Part shown: piece after piece, positions 15,217 through 22,924 of the stretch
Layout: each line of letters begins with the position of its first letter
Numbering within the stretch: the stretch's first letter is position 1
Assembly: GCA_014695325.1 (NCBI GenBank)
Contig: JACJNZ010000039.1
Location: 434,001-498,000, forward strand
Reading direction: 5' to 3'
Length of the DNA: 64,000 bases
Source: Cyanobacteria bacterium FACHB-502
GTDB taxonomy: Bacteria > Cyanobacteriota > Cyanobacteriia > Elainellales > Elainellaceae
Notes under the pieces: model-generated
Databases searched by the model: none
What the model was told of the DNA's origin: nothing
Seen by the model: only the letters and a program-made list of their open reading frames with translations
Translations under genes and position numbers: made by a program

Positions 15217-18216
15217 TCATTCACCAATCAAATCGGTCACTGCTCGAATCAGGGTGTCATCATGAAAGCTATTCTTTGTTAAATAATAATCTGCTCCTGC
15301 TTCTAATCCCTGAATTCGATCGTCGTCTCGATCGCGGTAAGAGACAACAATCACGGGAATCGACCGAAACCGCGAGTGTTTTTTGATCTCTTTAATTAAC
15401 TCAATTCCATTCATCCGAGGCATATCAATATCGCTAATCACCAGATCGTAGGGATACGACCGGATGGCGTTCCAGCCTTCCATTCCATCCACTGCGACAT
15501 CAACCACATAGCCGCGATTTTGCAGCAGTTTGCGCTCCATTTCCCGCACGGTGATCGAATCGTCCACCACTAACACTCGTTTTGTATCCTCTCCTTGGCG
15601 CGATCGCTTCCCAGCCTCCCCTGAAGAAGATTGCGTCTCGCCCAGTTTTGCCAGTCGTCCATTATTGAGCAGTCCGGTGAGCGATCGAATCAAGTCAGAC
15701 ACATCCAGAATCAGTACCAGCGAACCATTTGCCATGAGCGCAGCCGCACTCACATCCTGCACCTTTCCCAGGCGCGGATCAAGCGGACGCACAACGAGTT
15801 CTCGTTCTCCCACGCAGCGGTCGACCATTAAGCCGTAGGTAGCGGACTGGTCACTCAGAATCACAACCCAGAGCGGATCGGGTGTGGCATTAGGCGGCGG
15901 CAAATCCAGAACCTGATACAGCGAAATTAGCCCAATATTGCGATCGTCCAGCGTGAAATACTGCCGATTTTCAACGGTGGAAATTTCCTCTGGTTTAAGC
16001 GTCACAATCTGATCGATCCGCGCCAGGGGAAAAGCATATACCTCGCCTGCCACTTCGACCAGCAGCGTTCGTACAACAGAGAGCGTCAGCGGAAGCTGAA
16101 AATGAAAGCTTGTGCCTTTTCCGGGCTTTGAGGAAACGCGCACCGTGCCGCCCACTTCCTGCGCCATACTCTTGACAATATCCAGCCCCACGCCCCGTCC
16201 CGAAATTTCTGTAACCTCAGTAGAGAGCGAAAATCCGGGCAGAAAGAGAAACTCCATCAGTTCGGCATTCGATAGTCTTGCAGCAACATCGGGCATAACC
16301 AAATGCCGATCGACTGCTCGTCGTCGCAATCGCTGCACATCAATCCCCGCTCCATCATCGACGATCGTGATTGCCAGCATTCCACCCCGGTGGGCTGCCT
16401 CTAGCCGGATTCTGCCTTCGGGCGGTTTGCCTGCCGCGATCCGGTCTTGAGGAGATTCGATGCCGTGATCGATCGCATTTCTGAGAATGTGCGTAATGGG
16501 AGCCTCCAACCTACCGAGAATATCGCGATCGACCGACGTAGATTTGCCGATAATTTCCAGCCTCGCTTGCTTGTTCAAACTACGGGCAAGATCGCGTACC
16601 ATCCGAGAAAAGTTTTGCACCCCTTCTTCAAACGGACGCATGTGAGACGTGATCACTTCATGGTAAAGCCGATCGGACAGGCTAGTGGTACGACGGATAA
16701 ACTCCTCAAGTTCCGTGAGCCGATCGCTAAGCAGATTGCGGCACCGCTGCTCTTGCTGACGAACCGTTTCAAACATCGTCTGTTCTACCTGACTTAGCCC
16801 AACCTGGTTTAACAAACGCTGTTCTAGCGCCTCTAGACTGGCGGCAAGCCGGATTTGCTGCGATCGAACCTGCATTAGCGCATCGGCAAAAACGGGCAAA
16901 GCGTTCGCCTCGATCAGCGATTCTCCGGCAAGCCCCATAATCCGATTGAGATTTTCTGCGCTGACTCGTACCACGCGCTGTGGCCCCGTGCTAGAAGGGG
17001 CACTATCCCGGCTAGAGGGTTTGATTCCCCCAGGGGAACTGCTTCGCATCGCACTGCCGTTCGAGCTAGCATTCAGGGCAACATTCGAGCCAACATTCGA
17101 GCCAGTCACCAGCGAATGGGCAGCGTTTTTTTGATTTTTCCCCGTTCCATTCCCTGCGGCGGGAGCCTGTTCAGCAGTCTCTTTTTCCCCGTTTTCAGAT
17201 GCCCCATTTTCAGATGCCCCGTTTTCAGAAAAAGGAGTGAATGCAGCCGTTCTTTCTGGCGGAGAATGCTCTGGCGATTCGCGCAGGGTTTGAATTATCG
17301 ATCGCACCGAATCGATCGCCGCGTCGTGCTGGGTCAACCATGCGGATAAATCTCGATCGCTGACTTGGCTGAGGCTCTGCAACAGATCCACGCCGCGCAG
17401 CAGTTCATCAACTAAATCTGTGTTCAGGGTCAGTGTCCGATTTTGGGCGGCAACAAAGCAATCCTCCATTGTGTGTGCTAAATCCACCGCTGCATCCAGT
17501 CCGACAATCCGTGCCGCGCCTTTGATTGAATGGGCAGCCCGCATGAGTGCCTCAAGGGGTTGGGTTGCCATTGGCTGCGCTTCCAGGGTCAGCAGCCCAT
17601 TGTTCAAAGTTTTTGCCTGTTCCTCGACTTCCAGACGAAACAGATCCAGCATCTGGGCATCGATCAGGGGATTTGCAGGGAATTGGGGTGGGGGGCTAAG
17701 ACTCTGAATGCCCCCTAAATCTCCCAATTCTGAGGGACTGTGAGCAGCAGGGAATTCTTCAGGCTGAAATGCTTCGAGATAAGGGCGATCGAGAAACGTT
17801 TCGTCCTGGAGGTCGGTGATAATCTCGATCGGGTTAATAGGGGGGTTCGCAGCTTGCAGGATAGCAATGTCTTCCAAGTGAGTCGCCAGCCAGGTTGCTC
17901 GATCGGATTCATCCAGGTGACTGACCTCGATCAGCCAATCGGCTGCCTGAAGAAGGCGATCGATCTCCTGGAGACTCAGTTCAATGCCTCGTTGGGCGGC
18001 GGTTAGCTGCGTCTGAATTGCCCGAATCACAAGCAGTACTGCTTCCACACCCACAACCTGAGCCAGCCCGTGAATCGTCTTCAGGGCTTCTAACCCATCC
18101 TGAATCTCGTGCGCCGATCGAGGCTGCTGTTTAAGCATCATCAAGTGCTGCTTCAGGCTTGCAACCTGAGCTGCAACTTCTTGACGAAACAGATCCAGCA
18201 TGGAGTAGTCAGGCAT
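15217..18216 (-). CDS. cheA: CheA-type hybrid histidine kinase with C-terminal receiver
   Basis: This kinase takes signals from the receptor-CheW array and phosphorylates its own receiver and CheB. Order: HPt-like domain 1 (1-110), HPt domain 2 (185-310) with H229 in AAHSIKGAARIVG, a Gly/Ser/Asn linker (320-415), dimerisation (416-555), HATPase (556-710; HILRNAIDHGIE, DDGAGID, GRGVGLDIV), CheW-like domain (714-850) and a receiver (881-999; D930 in VISDIDMP). The first HPt has KTIHGLAQVVG, so the phospho-His position is Lys46; it is probably not phosphorylated. HPt plus fused receiver matches WspE-type kinases rather than chemotaxis CheA. A dispersed DNA repeat encodes SELGDLGGIQ near 162-171, and tandem units encode SENGA and SNVG. 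Confidence 0.95.
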   Translation of the reverse strand: MPDYSMLDLFRQEVAAQVASLKQHLMMLKQQPRSAHEIQDGLEALKTIHGLAQVVGVEAVLLVIRAIQTQLTAAQRGIELSLQEIDRLLQAADWLIEVSHLDESDRATWLATHLEDIAILQAANPPINPIEIITDLQDETFLDRPYLEAFQPEEFPAAHSPSELGDLGGIQSLSPPPQFPANPLIDAQMLDLFRLEVEEQAKTLNNGLLTLEAQPMATQPLEALMRAAHSIKGAARIVGLDAAVDLAHTMEDCFVAAQNRTLTLNTDLVDELLRGVDLLQSLSQVSDRDLSAWLTQHDAAIDSVRSIIQTLRESPEHSPPERTAAFTPFSENGASENGASENGEKETAEQAPAAGNGTGKNQKNAAHSLVTGSNVGSNVALNASSNGSAMRSSSPGGIKPSSRDSAPSSTGPQRVVRVSAENLNRIMGLAGESLIEANALPVFADALMQVRSQQIRLAASLEALEQRLLNQVGLSQVEQTMFETVRQQEQRCRNLLSDRLTELEEFIRRTTSLSDRLYHEVITSHMRPFEEGVQNFSRMVRDLARSLNKQARLEIIGKSTSVDRDILGRLEAPITHILRNAIDHGIESPQDRIAAGKPPEGRIRLEAAHRGGMLAITIVDDGAGIDVQRLRRRAVDRHLVMPDVAARLSNAELMEFLFLPGFSLSTEVTEISGRGVGLDIVKSMAQEVGGTVRVSSKPGKGTSFHFQLPLTLSVVRTLLVEVAGEVYAFPLARIDQIVTLKPEEISTVENRQYFTLDDRNIGLISLYQVLDLPPPNATPDPLWVVILSDQSATYGLMVDRCVGERELVVRPLDPRLGKVQDVSAAALMANGSLVLILDVSDLIRSLTGLLNNGRLAKLGETQSSSGEAGKRSRQGEDTKRVLVVDDSITVREMERKLLQNRGYVVDVAVDGMEGWNAIRSYPYDLVISDIDMPRMNGIELIKEIKKHSRFRSIPVIVVSYRDRDDDRIQGLEAGADYYLTKNSFHDDTLIRAVTDLIGE
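17080..17103. repeat. 12-bp tandem duplication in cheA linker
   Basis: AACATTCGAGCC occurs twice in succession (17080-17091, 17092-17103), encoding repeated SNVG in the linker between HPt 2 and the dimerisation domain. Confidence 0.8.
17187..17228. repeat. 15-bp tandem repeat in cheA linker
   Basis: Three units of CCCCGTTTTCAGATG (the second with A for G, the last partial) encode SENGASENGASENG on the minus strand. The unit length keeps the reading frame. Confidence 0.85.
17672..17745. repeat. Dispersed repeat, copy D, inside the cheA reading frame
   Basis: GCCCCCTAAATCTCCCAATT (17710-17729) with GAGGGACT after it is the C-rich core seen in the intergenic copies. GGAATTGGGGTGGGGGGCTA (17679-17698) beside it resembles the G-rich half. 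It falls in the spacer between the two HPt domains and keeps the frame open, adding peptide rich in Gly, Leu, Ser and Pro. Confidence 0.6.
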
Positions 18217-18218
18217 TT

Positions 18219-18276
18219 GGGGCGGGAGGGGTGGAAAAGTGGACGGGTGGGGAGATGGGGGGATGGGGAAGGGGGG
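18219..18276. repeat. Purine-rich tract between cheA and cheW
   Basis: The whole 60-nt gap between the cheW stop and the cheA ATG is G/A-rich (GGGTGGGGAGATGGGGGGAT and similar). On the coding strand it is pyrimidine-rich, so cheA has no recognisable ribosome-binding site and may depend on translational coupling. Confidence 0.7.
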
Positions 18277-18999
18277 TTAGAGGAGGCGACGATCGAGGGT
18301 GTCGAGTAAACGGTCAGCATCCAGATAATTGACTTTTTCGCCGCGCCAGTCAATGATCCCCTGGGTATAAGCCTTTTGGGTTTTAGCAACGACCACGGGG
18401 GGTTCCTGGAGTTCGTTGGGGTGGAAGCGATAGACCCGATGGACTTCGTCTGCCGGAAATACCCAGCGGTTTTCCTGGCCTCCAATCACTATCATGCGGC
18501 GCAGGTTAATGCGGCTGTAGGTGGGGTCGATCGGCATTTCGACGTTAAGAAACTGGCTGAGGGAAAAACAGGGCAAAATTTCGCCGCGAATGTTGACCAG
18601 TCCCAAAAACAGATCGTTGGTGCGATGGGGCAGTGTATGAATGGGCGAAGGACTGGTGACTTCCTGAAGGACGCACACAGGCAGGGCAAATCGTTCGCTG
18701 CCCAGTCGAAAAATCATCGCGGACTGCGTTGCTTTTGCTTGCCCAATCTTGAGCGAATCCTCTGAGAGAGCGGCGGTAGCAGTTCCAGCTTGAGAGTTAG
18801 CCTGTTGTGCCAGGATTTGCGTCCACTCCTGAAGATAATCGAGCGGAATTTCCCGATCTAAAAGCCTCCGTCCTGCCGTTTCCGGGTCATTGCCCGATTG
18901 ATCGCCAGTTCCATTCGTTGAAGCCAAAGCCGTTTCCGCTTCTTCCCGGAAAAAATTGCCTCCATCCTCAAGCGAATTCCAGCCATTCTCAGAAATCAT
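18277..18999 (-). CDS. CheW-like coupling protein (WspD position)
   Basis: CheW proteins link receptor and kinase in the chemosensory array. This 240-residue version has an acidic N-terminal extension (1-90) and a CheW domain with MIFRLGSERFALPV, LGLVNIRGEILPCFSLSQFL, WVFPADEVHRVYRF and a final GIIDWRGEKVNYLDADRLL. The extended N-terminus and its place directly before the hybrid cheA match the second CheW of Wsp-type operons. It lies between mcp and cheA on the same strand. Confidence 0.9.
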   Translation of the reverse strand: MISENGWNSLEDGGNFFREEAETALASTNGTGDQSGNDPETAGRRLLDREIPLDYLQEWTQILAQQANSQAGTATAALSEDSLKIGQAKATQSAMIFRLGSERFALPVCVLQEVTSPSPIHTLPHRTNDLFLGLVNIRGEILPCFSLSQFLNVEMPIDPTYSRINLRRMIVIGGQENRWVFPADEVHRVYRFHPNELQEPPVVVAKTQKAYTQGIIDWRGEKVNYLDADRLLDTLDRRLL

Positions 19000-19029
19000 T
19001 TCCGCCTCTCCATTGCCGCTCTGCCCATC

Positions 19030-19083
19030 TCTTCATCCATTTATTTACCCATTCATTTACCCATTCACCCATCTATTCACTCA
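19030..19083. repeat. Short tandem repeat between mcp and cheW
   Basis: CATTTATTTACCCATTCATT and following TTACCCATTCACCCATCTAT are imperfect 8-12 bp units based on CCATTCAT. They fill most of the mcp-cheW gap. Confidence 0.6.
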
Positions 19084-20694
19084 CTACACCTTAAACTGCG
19101 AAATCTCCCGCTGAAGCCCCTGCGCCGCATCATCGAGCTGAGTCAGTGCATTATTAGTTTCCTGAATCGACTGCATGGTCTGGAAAGAAGCATCGCTCAA
19201 CTGGGCGATCGCCGTACTGATTTGCTCGGCTCCACGATACTGCTCACCCATGCGCTGACTGATGGTCTCAAATTGGGGCGGTAATCCCTGCACGTCTTGA
19301 ATAAAGTTGGCAATTTGCAGGCTGATTTCACCGACTTCCTGCACGTATTGCGTGACTTCGCGGCTGAACCTGTCCATCTCGATAACACCAGTGGACACTG
19401 AGGACTGCATTCCCTTCACCATTTGCTCAATTTCGAGAGTTGCTAGGGCAGACTGGTCAGCAAGACGGCGGATTTCTCGCGCCACGACTGCAAATCCAGC
19501 TCCGTATTCGCCTGCTTTTTCAGCTTCGATCGCCGCATTCAGCGATAGCAAATTGGTTTGATCTGCGACTTTTGTAATAGTTGTGACGACGTTGTTAATA
19601 TTGTTTGCTTTTTCATCCATTACCTTTAACTTGGACGAGATAGACTGTGTTGCAATCACTAAGCTTTGCATTGCCGCCTGAATCTTTTCGAGATTCTCCT
19701 GGCTGTTCACCGCAGCATTTGTAGTGGATTGGGCAGTGTCGGCAACATCATCCATTTCTTGGGCGAGTTCCCCGGCAGTTGCAGCAATCTGGCGCGAGGT
19801 GGCTTTGACTTCGTGCATTGAGGCGACTTGTTCATTGACCGTGGCTTCGAGCTGTCTGCCTGCGGCTGCAATTTGTGTTGTCGAGGTGCTGATTTGAATG
19901 CCCGATCGCTGTGCCTGGGCAATCAAACCATTGAGGCTTTTAATCATTTCCCGAAACGCCCGCAGCAGCCGCCCAACTTCGGTAGGGTCTTTGGTTGGGT
20001 TGATCGTTTGCGTCAGATCACCTCTGGCAATCGCAGTCGCCGCATCCACGATCGGGGGCAACTGGCGGCGCAGAGGCAGAGTTACAACCAGGCCGGCGGC
20101 AAGCGTCGCGAGAATGGTGATGCCTGTGCCAATTACAATCAGCCGCAGCAAAGAATTCTGAGCATTTTGAACCGCTTGATTATTGCGATTTAGCCCGTCT
20201 TCTAGTTCGCCCACGACCCGGTCGCGCTGTGCCACGGCATTTACAATTCGCTGTTGTCGCACTTCTTCTCTTGCCTGAGGGATGCGATTTTCGCCGACCA
20301 GTCGAAAGGCGTTTTGCAGGGCGCGATCGTACTCTTCACCCAACTGGGCTAAAGCTTCGACCGAGGGTCGGGTCTGCGAATCAGAAAGGGCGATCGCCGT
20401 TCTTGCGCTTTCGGTAAATGCTTCGCGGGCATCGGCGTAGGAATCGTTCGCAGCCGCTGCTTCGCCAGGAAACAGCACATAGGCACGGGTCACACCGGTC
20501 ATCCGGTTGAGTCCATCTACCAGCCCGTTGACGCTGCGGATTTGACGCTCGATTCGATCGCTCTGCTGCTGAAGTTGAAAGGTGCGCGTGCTGGATTCGT
20601 AAACAATAATGCTCAATCCCAACAAAGCCAGAAGCGGAATCGAGTACCCCAGCAAAATGCGATTCGTAATTCTATTCCAGGTCGATCGAACCAT
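19084..20694 (-). CDS. Methyl-accepting chemotaxis protein, membrane-bound
   Basis: The receptor of the operon: 536 residues with a first membrane helix (about 13-30, ILLGYSIPLLALLGLSIIVY), a periplasmic helical sensor of about 155 residues, a second helix (about 186-206, IVIGTGITILATLAAGLVV), a HAMP segment, and a long cytoplasmic signalling coiled coil. The hairpin tip contains NLLSLNAAIEAEKAGEYG and GFAVVAREIRRLADQSA, close to the tip of WspA-type receptors. The sensor has no domain I can name (helical, CHASE3/4HB-like in size). It starts 2 nt after the cheR stop, so the two are translationally close. Confidence 0.94.
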   Translation of the reverse strand: MVRSTWNRITNRILLGYSIPLLALLGLSIIVYESSTRTFQLQQQSDRIERQIRSVNGLVDGLNRMTGVTRAYVLFPGEAAAANDSYADAREAFTESARTAIALSDSQTRPSVEALAQLGEEYDRALQNAFRLVGENRIPQAREEVRQQRIVNAVAQRDRVVGELEDGLNRNNQAVQNAQNSLLRLIVIGTGITILATLAAGLVVTLPLRRQLPPIVDAATAIARGDLTQTINPTKDPTEVGRLLRAFREMIKSLNGLIAQAQRSGIQISTSTTQIAAAGRQLEATVNEQVASMHEVKATSRQIAATAGELAQEMDDVADTAQSTTNAAVNSQENLEKIQAAMQSLVIATQSISSKLKVMDEKANNINNVVTTITKVADQTNLLSLNAAIEAEKAGEYGAGFAVVAREIRRLADQSALATLEIEQMVKGMQSSVSTGVIEMDRFSREVTQYVQEVGEISLQIANFIQDVQGLPPQFETISQRMGEQYRGAEQISTAIAQLSDASFQTMQSIQETNNALTQLDDAAQGLQREISQFKV

Positions 20695-20696
20695 AG

Positions 20697-22172
20697 TTAA
20701 CTGCCTGATTGAGACTGTTCATATCCTTGCTCAGCAAGCCGCTGCGCTCGCCGCTTCAGTCTTTGTGCCTCAACCCAATTACCCTGCTGCTCCTTGAGTA
20801 ACGCCAGGTGAACTAAGGCTTCATAGGCGTTGGGATTGAGATAAATCGCCTTCTGGAAGCATCGTTCTGCCTGTTTGGGCTGGTTGAGTCCCTGATAAAT
20901 TTCGCCTAACAGCAAGTAAGCGATCGGCTGCGCTGAGTTTGCCCGCACATAAGATTCACAGAGTTGGGCTGCCTGAGTCAACTGTCCGCGATCAGCAAGC
21001 TGCCTGGCAGTTTCTAGCGGAGCCGGGAAAGGCTGAACAAAAGCTGGACGGGGGTTTACCGGGTTAAGTTTTGCTAAAGTGGATTTTGGCGCAGAAGACG
21101 AGTTGCCTGAATCTCGTGATTGTGCAGGACTTTGAACTGCGGTTTGCTTCAGCCAAGGGCTGGAAAGACGGAGTTTAGAGTAGTTTGCTTTGGTAGACTC
21201 TTTACGCTTTAGCAATGCCGCCGCAGTTGCATTCGGGGGTGCAGCGTCTGCGTCTAAAGCAGTTCTTGAAGTAGTTCTGAAAGTCGTTCCTGAAGTCGTT
21301 TGCAAGTTTGGCAAAAACACCTTTTGGTAGGCAAAGGCAAACGGATGATCAATCGATTGATAGTTTCGATTTGCCATTTGACCCGTTTCAGCAGATCCCA
21401 AAAACAAAAGCCCCAGCGGCAACAGGGCACGATCGAGCGATTCAATCACTTGATGGCGAGCTGCTTCATCAAGATAAATCAGCAAATTGCGGCAAAAAAT
21501 AGCGTGATACTGTTTGCCCAGCAGAAAACGCGGTTCCAGAACATTGCCCTGGATAAAATTCACGCTTTCGCGGACAATTGGTCGGACTTCGTAGCCTTCT
21601 GCAAAGCCTTCTGGTCGGACTTGAAAATAATGCTCTAGATTTTGAATTGCGCCGCCGCGAAACGACTTCTTGCGATAGATGCCTGCCCGCGCTTTAATCA
21701 GAGCTTGCTGACTAACATCAACCGCATCAATTCGAAACTGAGCCGGAGTCAGTCCGCTATCCAGTAGGGTCATGGCGATCGAGTAGGGTTCTTCTCCGGT
21801 CGAGCAGGGTACGCTGAGAACGTGCAAAACTGCATCAAGATCGATCGATTTGACCCCAAACTGCACGTTTTCATACTTTTCCTTCACGTACTTTTCTTGC
21901 ACGAATTGACGCAAATACTGAAACGGTTCCCGATCGCGGAAAAACCACGTTTCTGGAACCACCACGGCTTCGATGAGCTGATTAAGTTCCTGAGGAGAGG
22001 ATTGCACCAGCGCGAGATAGGCGACTCGATCGGGGAGCTGGCAAGCAATTTGACGCTGTTCAACAGCTCGTTCAATGATTCGTGAACCAACGCTGTTGGC
22101 ATCTAGCCCTAGCTTCTGTCTCAGCAGTGCCTCAATTGTGTTCTGCACCATTTGCCTGACCGTTTCCTGCAA
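20697..22172 (-). CDS. cheR: CheR-type methyltransferase with C-terminal TPR
   Basis: CheR methylates receptor glutamates using S-adenosylmethionine. The protein has 491 residues. An N-terminal helical CheR domain contains VVVPETWFFRD, and the methyltransferase domain has VLSVPCSTGEEPYSIAM (SAM site), IDAVDVSQQAL and AIFCRNLLIYLD. A low-complexity linker (about 300-390) precedes two or three TPR units (YLLLGEIYQGLNQPKQAERC and following). TPR fusions are typical of WspC and FrzF rather than chemotaxis CheR. Its start lies 41 nt inside the upstream cheW, an unusual overlap that implies coupled translation. Confidence 0.95.
   Translation of the reverse strand: MQETVRQMVQNTIEALLRQKLGLDANSVGSRIIERAVEQRQIACQLPDRVAYLALVQSSPQELNQLIEAVVVPETWFFRDREPFQYLRQFVQEKYVKEKYENVQFGVKSIDLDAVLHVLSVPCSTGEEPYSIAMTLLDSGLTPAQFRIDAVDVSQQALIKARAGIYRKKSFRGGAIQNLEHYFQVRPEGFAEGYEVRPIVRESVNFIQGNVLEPRFLLGKQYHAIFCRNLLIYLDEAARHQVIESLDRALLPLGLLFLGSAETGQMANRNYQSIDHPFAFAYQKVFLPNLQTTSGTTFRTTSRTALDADAAPPNATAAALLKRKESTKANYSKLRLSSPWLKQTAVQSPAQSRDSGNSSSAPKSTLAKLNPVNPRPAFVQPFPAPLETARQLADRGQLTQAAQLCESYVRANSAQPIAYLLLGEIYQGLNQPKQAERCFQKAIYLNPNAYEALVHLALLKEQQGNWVEAQRLKRRAQRLAEQGYEQSQSGS
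21262..21300. repeat. 12-bp tandem repeat in cheR linker
   Basis: GTTCTTGAAGTA, GTTCTGAAAGTC and GTTCCTGAAGTC follow one another and encode TTSGTTFRTTSRT in the spacer between the methyltransferase and TPR domains. Confidence 0.7.
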
Positions 22173-22632
22173 TTAATAACGTGGTTTGATGAGCATCAGT
22201 AATAAGATGCTCCCAATTAATTTTTTGAATAATGCCTTTTTGATCAATAAATAATTCGCCCAAATAGGGTGAACTGCTGATTTGTTCTGTAGTTTTTAGC
22301 TGATCATGCGATACTTTTAGCGTTTCAGTCACTCGTTCTGCGATTAATCCTAACGAGCGTTGCGAACCATTTTCGTTTGCCGTCTGCTCTGAGTTAACGC
22401 TGTAGTTCACCAAAATGACACGAGTGCTGTAGCAAACCTGACACGATTCGCCGCGAATCAAATGACACAAATCAATTACAGGTACAATGCTGCCGCGATA
22501 GTTGAAAACGCCTGCCAGATAATCAGGAGCAGGATGAATCCCTCTGAGTAACACCATCGGGATAATCTCAATCACCTTCTCAGTATCGATCGCATATAGG
22601 TTTTCTCCAACGTGAAACAACAGCAGCAGCAT
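22132..22632 (-). CDS. cheW: CheW-like coupling protein, first gene of operon
   Basis: A 166-residue single CheW domain: LLLFHVGENLYAIDTEKVIE, LAGVFNYRGSIVPVIDLCHL, and a C-terminal SPYLGELFIDQKGIIQKINW. It occupies the WspB position, ahead of the cheR gene whose start it overlaps. The upstream 292 nt up to the divergent SulP gene should hold the operon promoter. A run of W-R-MCP-W-A-B on one strand with gaps from -41 to +150 nt argues for a single transcription unit. Confidence 0.9.
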   Translation of the reverse strand: MLLLLFHVGENLYAIDTEKVIEIIPMVLLRGIHPAPDYLAGVFNYRGSIVPVIDLCHLIRGESCQVCYSTRVILVNYSVNSEQTANENGSQRSLGLIAERVTETLKVSHDQLKTTEQISSSPYLGELFIDQKGIIQKINWEHLITDAHQTTLLIAGNGQANGAEHN

Positions 22633-22924
22633 CGATCCAACCTTGCGTTCAAATTTGAATTGAGATCAAAATAAACTTTACTGAAATAACACATTGGCTT
22701 ATAAGCATAGCGCAACGAACTGTACCTCACATCTTCCGTAGGGTTGGAAGTTTTTTGTCGTAAAAAATTCATTTCGCGATCGATTACGATAGGTCGTAAA
22801 ACATTCGATTCAACTGGCTCAAAGGTATATCTGAAGTAGGAAGTTGCTTGCTGATTTGAATGGAGTCGTTCAGAATTCTGTAGGATAAACAGCAATTATT
22901 AATTTTCCTCCAGCTTCTAAGAAA

